DNA from: Nostoc linckia NIES-25
GTDB taxonomy: Bacteria > Cyanobacteriota > Cyanobacteriia > Cyanobacteriales > Nostocaceae
Length of the DNA: 64,000 bases
Assembly: GCF_002368035.1 (NCBI RefSeq)
Contig: NZ_AP018222.1
Coordinates: 6,349,809 to 6,413,808 of the forward strand
Direction: 5' to 3'
Part shown: positions 27,442 through 34,251 of the stretch, one piece after another
Numbering within the stretch: position 1 is the first letter of the stretch
Layout of the letters: every line of letters begins with the position of its first letter
Notes under the pieces: generated by a model
The model's database searches: none
Seen by the model: only the letters and a program-made list of their open reading frames with translations
Told to the model about the DNA's origin: nothing
Program-made: the position numbers and the translations under genes

Positions 27442-28062
27442 TTACACTTTAATTTGCACCATTGTGGTGACAGTAATAACTGGTATATCTCTAAGAATTG
27501 TCTCCAGTTTCCAACCAATTTCCGCAGCATAATCATTAATCATCGTCAGCAAACCTAAGCCTGAAGCTTCAGTATCTTCTTCAATACTTTTTTCGACTTG
27601 TTGCACGTACAAATCATTAGGATCTGATGTCAACAGTTGTTCGATAAATATTTTTAATTTCTCATCACCACCGGGTTTAATGCTGTTAGTGGCAAAGATT
27701 ACAGCGGTTACTTCCTCTGCCTCTTCAACAAACTGAATACCAAATCTAATTTTAGATTTAGAATCTTCATTATTAAACTTGAGGGCATTCTCTAACAATT
27801 CATTGGCGACGTAACTAACGGCACTTTTGCTAGCTTTAATTCGCTGTTCCCGATGCGGATCTTGTTCGTCTGAAGGTAAAAAATTGGTGAAATAATCTGC
27901 TACGAAATGAGCAGAGAGGCGATTATTTTTCCAGCGTTGCTTAATCGGACGAGAGCTAGGGGTAAAGGCCATTTCTAGAGAATCGTTTTCGGGAGGAAAG
28001 CTGGTGATAAAATTACCAAATAATTCAGTTACATGGGCAGTATCTTGAGAGAGTTGAGTCAT
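27442..28062 (-). CDS. HATPase-type serine kinase / anti-sigma-like protein
   Basis: 206 aa. A GHKL ATPase core is recognisable: ANELLENALKFN as the N box and TEASGLGLLTMINDY as the G2/lid glycine motif, with a SpoIIAB/RsbW-like size plus an N-terminal extension. Slr1861-type kinases of the cyanobacterial icf system are comparable. It probably phosphorylates the adjacent STAS protein. No sigma factor gene lies nearby, so the final target may be another protein such as the channel. Confidence 0.75.
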   Translation of the reverse strand: MTQLSQDTAHVTELFGNFITSFPPENDSLEMAFTPSSRPIKQRWKNNRLSAHFVADYFTNFLPSDEQDPHREQRIKASKSAVSYVANELLENALKFNNEDSKSKIRFGIQFVEEAEEVTAVIFATNSIKPGGDEKLKIFIEQLLTSDPNDLYVQQVEKSIEEDTEASGLGLLTMINDYAAEIGWKLETILRDIPVITVTTMVQIKV

Positions 28063-28134
28063 ATCTGGATATCCTGTAGATGGAGGATTAGTGTTGATTA
28101 AATTGGGAAGTTAGCGAGGAGCGATCGCTAATAT

Positions 28135-29724
28135 TTACACTGTCAAAGTTGTTTTTAATTCCTGTTGCAACTCGTCAATTTCTTCTGCTGTTCTTTTCAA
28201 CACTAATAAGGTGATGTCATCAAATACCTTTTGCTTACCAATATGTCGCCGCAAGTCGGCAATAATATCATCCTTAATGTCTGAAGCAGATTTATGCCAG
28301 CTTTTACCGATCGCTTCGCACAGCCGATCGACCTGATACTGTACTTTGTTAATATCTTTAGCTTCTGGGATACCGTCGGTGTAAAGTACTATCCCATCGC
28401 CAGGATGTAACTCAAAAATAGCATGACTGATAAAATCAGTAATTTCTGCGTCTAAACCAATCGGAAAACCTAAATCCATCGTGTCAATTCTTTCAATCTG
28501 CCCGCCTTTGCGAACGATAATTGTTTCTTCATGTTGTCCGCTAATACTAATTTTTCCCTCTGCATAGTTGACAATCGCTAGGGTGAGACTTTTTTCCGAG
28601 TTCATCCGTTGCACATTTTTATAAATTGTGCGATTGAGGGTATCTAAAAATCTTACTGGATCGACTTCTCGAATTTCTTGCAAAGTGCGAACGGCAGTTT
28701 GCGTCATTAACATTAAAATGCCACTTTCTAATCCGTGTCCGGTGACATCTCCTATGCCTAGTGTGATTACGCCATCTGTATGTAGCACATCGTAATAATC
28801 TCCGCCGACTTCATCCGCTGGTTCCATGTAACCTGCAATATCTAAACCTGCAATATTTTCAAGTTCTTCAGGTTTAGGCAAAATCATCATTTGAATTTGA
28901 CGGGCTACGTCTAATTCTGCTCCCATTCGCAAGTTTTCTTGCTTTAGTCTCTCATTGAGAGCAATAATTTCTTCGTTGGCGGTTGCGAGTTCGCCGGTGC
29001 GATCGACAACTTTGGTTTCAGAAGAGGTTATGAGTGATAAACTCAAAATCGAAAACGCTGCAACGCTGGTCAATGATGCCAGCCAACTGGTATCGGCTGG
29101 AGGAAACTGTTCAGATAATGATGGCAATGGACTAAAACAAACTGCTGCCATGCCGACGTAGTGCATGACCGGCACAGCAAAACCCATTAATGCTGATGCA
29201 CCAATTTTCTGCCACCAGATAACGGGTTTTTGTTGACGCAGGTAACGGATTAGCCATAGTGCAACCAGTGATACAGCGATCGCAATTCCGCCAGAAAGGG
29301 TGACAAGGCGCAGATCGTAATGGGCGATCGCAGGTAATCGCATGGCAGCCATGCCTGTATAATGCATTGTGGTAATACCTGCCCCCATCAGCAGACTTGC
29401 ACCCAACAGGCTGAGAATCTTTACTGTTTTGCGGCTGGTAATCCACAGGGCTAGCCCTGATGCCAAAATCGCAGGCAAAACAGATAGGAAAACAATTGAT
29501 TCCTCATAACTAATTGGCACAGTTACATGAAACGCCAACATGCCAATAAAATGCATAGACCAGATGCCAATTCCCATCGAACTGGCACCAGCAATTAACC
29601 AACCAATCCAGGTGTTTCCTTTAGCAGTTGTGATGCGTTCTGTGAGATCCAGAGCAGTGTAGGCAGAAAGAATAGCAATGATAACAGAGAGAATTACTAA
29701 GCTTAAATCGTAGGAAACAGGCAT
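28135..29724 (-). CDS. MHYT sensor - PP2C (SpoIIE/RsbU) phosphatase
   Basis: 529 aa. The N-terminal membrane domain has seven hydrophobic segments and three MHYT signatures: SMHFIGM, TMHYTGM and VMHYVGM. These histidine/methionine motifs are proposed to bind copper and sense O2, CO or NO. A linker coiled coil (ANEEIIALNERLKQENLRMG) leads to a PP2C/SpoIIE domain with metal-binding acidic residues (GGDYYDVL, GIGDVTGHGLESG, LYTDGIPEA). It would dephosphorylate the STAS protein in response to gas binding (inference). It lies 72 bp upstream of the HATPase gene. A 105-bp copy of part of this gene lies at 25241. Confidence 0.88.
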   Translation of the reverse strand: MPVSYDLSLVILSVIIAILSAYTALDLTERITTAKGNTWIGWLIAGASSMGIGIWSMHFIGMLAFHVTVPISYEESIVFLSVLPAILASGLALWITSRKTVKILSLLGASLLMGAGITTMHYTGMAAMRLPAIAHYDLRLVTLSGGIAIAVSLVALWLIRYLRQQKPVIWWQKIGASALMGFAVPVMHYVGMAAVCFSPLPSLSEQFPPADTSWLASLTSVAAFSILSLSLITSSETKVVDRTGELATANEEIIALNERLKQENLRMGAELDVARQIQMMILPKPEELENIAGLDIAGYMEPADEVGGDYYDVLHTDGVITLGIGDVTGHGLESGILMLMTQTAVRTLQEIREVDPVRFLDTLNRTIYKNVQRMNSEKSLTLAIVNYAEGKISISGQHEETIIVRKGGQIERIDTMDLGFPIGLDAEITDFISHAIFELHPGDGIVLYTDGIPEAKDINKVQYQVDRLCEAIGKSWHKSASDIKDDIIADLRRHIGKQKVFDDITLLVLKRTAEEIDELQQELKTTLTV

Positions 29725-29874
29725 AGTTTAACTCAATTATGAATAACTATAAAAAGTGACATTATCTAATATCAATTCAACAAATAATGCAGCATTTTCT
29801 ACCATGAATACGTTCGATAAAACATTTCTACAGATTAAAAATAGGTTAAGTGTAAAACAGTATCGTCAAATCTT

Positions 29875-31269
29875 TTATTCTTGCATCCCTTCGTATAACA
29901 GTCGTGCAAACAGCCTTGCGCCATCATCTGTTTTCAGCCGCGCATAAGTGGGCGGTTCACACGTTCCCACTGTTCGCAAATCTGACAATAGCTCTGGGTG
30001 AAACTGACATGTAAACGATCGCCGAATCTGTTTACTCTCAAAATCTTTATAGATAATGCAAGTCGCAGAACATTCAGTGACAATTTCATCGTCAATGGTA
30101 GTAGAACACAAAATCTCGATCGCGTCCGGTAGTTTCAGTAACCACGCCAGCCGACTACCTGCTAAAATCGACCGATGGGGAATAATAGCATCGTGCAGCA
30201 AACGGTATGCCCAGTTAGCAAATAAGATTGCTTCTTCGTTGACTTCATCCGAGTGAAACATAGCAATATTGACTTCTCGCTCATACTCAATGGCGGTGTC
30301 AATCACGCCTTCATATTCATCAGCCGTAATTTCGTGAGCGCTGATTAACTCTTGAGGAATGCCAAGCGCTTCCCCATCCGGGGACTTGTAGTGGTGCAGT
30401 CGTCGTTCGCCGACTTCCTTGTGTTCGTTCGGGCCTACGGCAAATTCTGGATGATCCCAGCCTTCGGCGATTACATGCCCATTGCGCTTGGTAATTTTTA
30501 GGGAACTGCCAACTTTTTCAATTTCTTGACAAACGCGCTTCAGCGCTTTTAACATCTTGCCATCGCGGTCTCTGGGTAGGGACTCTAAACTCAGCACTTG
30601 CCGGACTGCCCGTTTAATTAGATTGATGTGTCCTTGGGCTGCTAATTGATGTCCCAAACAAATAAACAACGCTAAAGCACTGGTTGGCGATCGCGATATC
30701 AACAACTTTTCAACCAAACAATGGAGATCGTCGAGGGAACATTTGCCACCCTCAAAAGTAGAAGCATCCCGCACTGACGGATCGCCACCTTCTACTACTA
30801 CAGCTAACCCCGACGTAATCAAGGGCACCACCACATCAGGATCGAGTAGTCCAGAAGACCATACAGGAAATAAAATTGAATCGCAATCGGCAATTTTTTG
30901 AGCGATGTATGCAACATTCAGCGATGCGCGGACATCTTCTCCTAATGGATTTTGTCCAACGTGTTCCCAAGGTTCAATGATGGCGATCGCATTGCGAAAT
31001 AGACAAGGGTGTTTCATCAGAAATTCTAAATCTTCCTGAGAGTTAATCGCCTTCTCTAGTGGTTTGCCATATCCCCACTGAAATTGGGTATTTTCTGTGA
31101 GTAGCGATGTGTCTGGTAAAGGATCGGGAGAGTGGCGATCGGCAAGAAACTGACCGATAAGAACATGCACAGATTCAAAGTCAGAATCGCCTTCACTTAA
31201 GTAACCAGGACGTAACCGCCAATTTTTAGGAGTTACTAATTGATTGATAGTTTGAGTTGCTGTACTCAT
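29875..31269 (-). CDS. divergent class I glutamine amidotransferase-like protein
   Basis: 464 aa, not assigned to a named family. FICLGHQL places a nucleophile-elbow cysteine at about residue 204, and CQFHPELL supplies histidine 424 and glutamate 426. Together these are the triad of class I glutamine amidotransferases. In ordinary members Cys and His are about 90 residues apart; here 220 residues separate them, so a large insertion of about 130 aa is present. VVVEGGDPSVRD is a loop upstream of the cysteine. There is no synthetase domain. The position next to MHYT-PP2C is notable. A fragment of its 3' end recurs at 33213. Confidence 0.55.
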   Translation of the reverse strand: MSTATQTINQLVTPKNWRLRPGYLSEGDSDFESVHVLIGQFLADRHSPDPLPDTSLLTENTQFQWGYGKPLEKAINSQEDLEFLMKHPCLFRNAIAIIEPWEHVGQNPLGEDVRASLNVAYIAQKIADCDSILFPVWSSGLLDPDVVVPLITSGLAVVVEGGDPSVRDASTFEGGKCSLDDLHCLVEKLLISRSPTSALALFICLGHQLAAQGHINLIKRAVRQVLSLESLPRDRDGKMLKALKRVCQEIEKVGSSLKITKRNGHVIAEGWDHPEFAVGPNEHKEVGERRLHHYKSPDGEALGIPQELISAHEITADEYEGVIDTAIEYEREVNIAMFHSDEVNEEAILFANWAYRLLHDAIIPHRSILAGSRLAWLLKLPDAIEILCSTTIDDEIVTECSATCIIYKDFESKQIRRSFTCQFHPELLSDLRTVGTCEPPTYARLKTDDGARLFARLLYEGMQE

Positions 31270-31308
31270 TCAATTTCTATACATTTCTAAAAGGATTTTG
31301 AAAATCAA

Positions 31309-31426
31309 GCGATGTGCGACTTAATTTTGATAACTGAATTTACAGCATTTTAGCTATCTAAAAACTCATCACCAGAGCAGTCGCTAAAGATAACCTAAGA
31401 GTTACAGGCTTGAAGTCGCACATAGC
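31309..31426. repeat. small inverted-repeat element
   Basis: ATGTGCGACTT (31312-31322) and AAGTCGCACAT (31413-31423) bracket about 90 bp between the EF-hand and amidotransferase genes. It looks like a miniature palindromic element and may also affect readthrough between the two genes. Confidence 0.5.
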
Positions 31427-31434
31427 ATTACTTA

Positions 31435-32007
31435 CTAATATGGAATAAATAATGAATTTCCCAACGCTTCTGGATCGTCACTATAATGAAAATCATACAA
31501 TGCTTTTAAAAACTCCTCTTTAGTAATAAATCCATCGTTGTTGTTGTCAATTCGTGCAAAAGATTTCTCCGCATAGATGCGATGATTATTGTAAACTGCT
31601 AGAAAATCTATCCATTCTTTACTACTTATAGTTCCATCTCCATCAATATCAAATACATCAAAAATTAGACTAACAAGCGAGCTAATTTCTGCTTCATATC
31701 GTTGAGAATCCCTCAGAATAGCTTCATAATAGTTAAGCCACTCTTCTAAACTCACTTTATTATCGCGGTTTTGATCGCTCACCCCTTGAAGGTGAATCCA
31801 GCAATAGGCAAACTTGCTGAAAATAGCGTTAAAATTTCCAGAATATAATTTCCAACCTCGATATGCTGCTAATTTTTTAGTAATTATTTCAAAGTCTGCT
31901 AAACCAATCATTCCACTATTATCACTATCGTAAATCGTAAATAATTTTGTAAGCTTTCGTATTTGCAATTCTGTAAGCATCAGCACTCCTGTGTTAAGCA
32001 TAATCAC
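31435..32007 (-). CDS. EF-hand calcium-binding protein (calerythrin-like)
   Basis: 190 aa; the ATG at 32007 or the in-frame one at 31980 (MLTELQIRKL) may be used. Four EF-hand regions: YDSDNSGMIGLADFE, SDQNRDNKVSLEEW, FDIDGDGTISSKEW and IDNNNDGFITKEEF, with acidic residues at positions 1, 3, 5 and 12 in each. No membrane segment, so a soluble calcium sensor or buffer. It is the first gene of the co-oriented run leading to the EF-hand-containing NOS. Confidence 0.88.
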   Translation of the reverse strand: MIMLNTGVLMLTELQIRKLTKLFTIYDSDNSGMIGLADFEIITKKLAAYRGWKLYSGNFNAIFSKFAYCWIHLQGVSDQNRDNKVSLEEWLNYYEAILRDSQRYEAEISSLVSLIFDVFDIDGDGTISSKEWIDFLAVYNNHRIYAEKSFARIDNNNDGFITKEEFLKALYDFHYSDDPEALGNSLFIPY

Positions 32008-32185
32008 TCCTGTGTTGATTGAATTAGCTCAATGTTAATAACTGTTTAATTAAGCCTTTTGTATAATATAAATAATCGAACCGTCAATGATTTATATCAA
32101 ATATCCTACTTTTCTTACTTTTCGTACTTATGTTAAATTCTGTTCAAGCGCGTCTCTTTAGAATCAGCGCGTAGCTCCTAATTAG

Positions 32186-32466
32186 CCAATTAATTTACCA
32201 ATTTAGATTATTGACAAAAATCATTAATTGTATATTTGTAGCTCGCAATAAGATAACTTTACACAAACATACCAACTTTATCTATTTTCCTTTGAGCTAA
32301 ACAACTGAATAATACATAGTGAAGTTTTTTAGTGAATGTACGCTCTCTTAAATTCAGCTCTTGTGATATCTGCATCAAAGCCTTTTTGTTTTAACTACCT
32401 GTTTCGGGTGCATAACAATCTAGAGCGTTTCTTACTGTGTGCGTACTATTCAAATGGAATCACTAC
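32186..32466 (+). repeat. leader sequence duplicated from 17260-17519
   Basis: It shares long stretches with the region before the relic at 17520 (TTAATTTACCAATTTAG, TTTACACAAACATACCAA, AAAGCCTTTTTGTTTTAACTA, TCTAGAGCGTT). A third, shorter copy of its start lies at about 33066-33165. The copies flank the NOS module as direct repeats. Confidence 0.7.
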
Positions 32467-33153
32467 ATGAATGTTGGCGAAGTTCTGGAAACTGTAGAAC
32501 AAACTCTGCTCTGTAGACAACTGAACACCCTTGAGCGGTTGATTCTGTGTCAGTCATGGCTCGGACGCAGTTATAGCGAGATGGCATCCGATTTTACATA
32601 TAGTATCGCTCACATCAAGGATACTGGCTCCCGGTTGTGGCAGGCTCTTTCAAAAGCCATAGGGGAAAGAGTGACGAAAAAAAATTTGTTTCTAGTCCTC
32701 AAGCAATATTTGTTCTCCCAAACAGATGAAACAGGTGAAACAGTGACTAGCGACCAGTTATCAGCGACCTTAGAGTTCGTGGAAGTGACAGACCCAGCGC
32801 TAACGCCTAACATTAATGAGTTACCAGCTAGCACTGATTTTGTGGAAGCTTTATGTTCAGAGGATAGCGTGCAATTATTAATAATGTGCGATCGCTTGAT
32901 GTTTGATGATATGGCTAGAAAATCAAGGCCGCATCCTTTATCTATAAATTACAGCAATCGTATACCCATTAAAGCGTTCAACAATTTTCGTCAGGGCTAT
33001 GCTGACTTGGTATCTGTAATTTGTCATCGCGCCTCATGGAACCAACTTTTAGCTGTAATTGGGGCATTAATTGACCAATTTAGATTATTGACAAAAGTCA
33101 TTAATTATGAGTCCATGCCTTACAGCAATCTAAATATACACAAAAGATACTAA
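32467..33153 (+). CDS. HTH-module protein, truncated relative of the AAA-like ATPase
   Basis: 228 aa from the ATG at 32467, a start supported by the matching relic at 17520; the open frame extends 10 codons further upstream. Residues 1-85 are the same helical HTH module as the N terminus of the protein at 15834 (LERLILCQSWLGRSYSEMAS, then SRLWQALSKAIGERV). No ATPase domain follows. The last 30 residues (from about 33060) are encoded by sequence that resembles the non-coding leader, so the gene is probably 3'-truncated by a rearrangement. Confidence 0.55.
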   Translation: MNVGEVLETVEQTLLCRQLNTLERLILCQSWLGRSYSEMASDFTYSIAHIKDTGSRLWQALSKAIGERVTKKNLFLVLKQYLFSQTDETGETVTSDQLSATLEFVEVTDPALTPNINELPASTDFVEALCSEDSVQLLIMCDRLMFDDMARKSRPHPLSINYSNRIPIKAFNNFRQGYADLVSVICHRASWNQLLAVIGALIDQFRLLTKVINYESMPYSNLNIHKRY

Positions 33154-33212
33154 CTTTCTCTATTGAACCGCCTACTTATGAAAAGTAGAGACCGATCGTA
33201 GCGCACTGCTGC

Positions 33213-33350
33213 CCGACTGCTATACGAAGGAATGCAAGAATAAAATACTCTTTAAGCTGTAGTGCTGTAATGATGTTTTAGGAAATGTCTCTATAGTAAA
33301 AAATACTGCATTATTTTTTATTAATAATTAGTTAATCTTAATTTTTATAG
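33213..33350 (+). pseudogene. fragment of the amidotransferase gene 3' end and its spacer
   Basis: ARLLYEGMQE followed by a stop (33213-33242) repeats the last ten residues of the protein at 29875. The following about 100 bp also resemble the spacer between that gene and the MHYT gene (CTGCATTATTT, TTTTTATAGTTATT). The orientation is opposite to the parent gene, so the copy was inverted as well as truncated. Confidence 0.7.
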
Positions 33351-33557
33351 TTATTGACCATTTATACTCATAAAGTTGCGATCGTAAATCTTAGGGAGTT
33401 TTCCATTGATGGAAAACTGTGTTAATTTTCTAAAATTATTTTTTAATATTGCTATTTCATCTGTTAAAAACTTTTAATTTCGTGGTGTTGAATCTTGATT
33501 TAGCATAAAAAATATGGTAGAGCCGTTTTTATTAATAAAACATGAATTCAACGGATT

Positions 33558-33672
33558 GAAAAAACCTCTCTCCTAGCAGCACATAGGCTTCAAAAGCCTA
33601 ATTTATCGTTGGTAACTAAAGATATTTAAGCCCCTCTCCGCGTCGGAGAGGGGTTGGGGAGAGGTTTATCGA
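33558..33672. repeat. palindromic element with AACCTCTC termini
   Basis: It begins AAAAACCTCTCTCC and ends GGGGAGAGGTTT, with an internal CCCCTCTCCG/CGGAGAGGGG hairpin at about 33632-33653. A short miniature element typical of cyanobacterial intergenic repeats. Confidence 0.6.
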
Positions 33673-33707
33673 ATTCACGTTAAGAAAAATAGTTTTTATT
33701 TGTTAAC

Positions 33708-33761
33708 AGGACTTACTCAAAATACGTGGTAAGTAGCGGTAATTCATGAATTACCGCTACA
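33708..33761. repeat. truncated MITE related to 11387-11506
   Basis: It starts CAGGACTTACTCAA, matching the MITE terminus at 11387 with one change. It ends in a perfect 28-bp palindrome (33734-33761) containing GGTAATTCATGAATTACC, sequence also present inside the first MITE. The other terminus is missing, perhaps lost by insertion of the next element 7 bp on. Confidence 0.6.
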
Positions 33762-33768
33762 TAACAAT

Positions 33769-33892
33769 CTAACTTTTCACGGTATCTGGAAAACCTCTCT
33801 CTAAATCTCTCTCCTCGCAGGAGAGAGACTTTGAATTCCTGGTTTGGAAGTTAGATTTTCCGTGGACTTTTCCATATGACGTGAAAAGTCAG
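33769..33892. mobile_element. 124-bp MITE, copy 1, with 10-bp target duplication
   Basis: Terminal repeats CTAACTTTTCACG/CGTGAAAAGTCAG, a long internal palindrome (CTCTCTCC/GGAGAGAG) and ACATAACAAT directly repeated on both sides. It is nearly identical to 38090-38213. Non-coding. Confidence 0.8.
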
Positions 33893-34251
33893 ACATAACA
33901 ATAGGCTTTTCAATTGTTTTTAGATCAGTCTTAGTTAATTTTAAAAATTCATTTTGATAATACACATCAAATATTGTGTTATTACATAAACAAGATTTTT
34001 GTATGTTTTTAATATTTAGAACAACAAAGTAATAAAAGTAATAAAAGTAGGATGTCTAGTTTAAATCCTTGATTTCCTTACTGATTTAGCTATAAATTTA
34101 TCTTGCTTGTAAAGCTAGAAACGCCCAATAGGTTTAGAACAAATTTATCTTGCCTACGGTTTAAAGGATGCTACTTCGTAGCGATAGCTTGAGGCTTTTT
34201 GTTACAAAGCCTTGATTACAAAAATTGTGAATTTAATAGAGAACTTAACTC
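33893..34251. other. intergenic region upstream of the beta-helix gene
   Basis: No gene is seen. The stretch is AT-rich, with a GTAATAAAAGTAATAAAAGTA tandem around 34028 and the presumed promoter of the gene at 34252 in the last 200 bp. No clear regulatory site was recognised. Confidence 0.35.
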
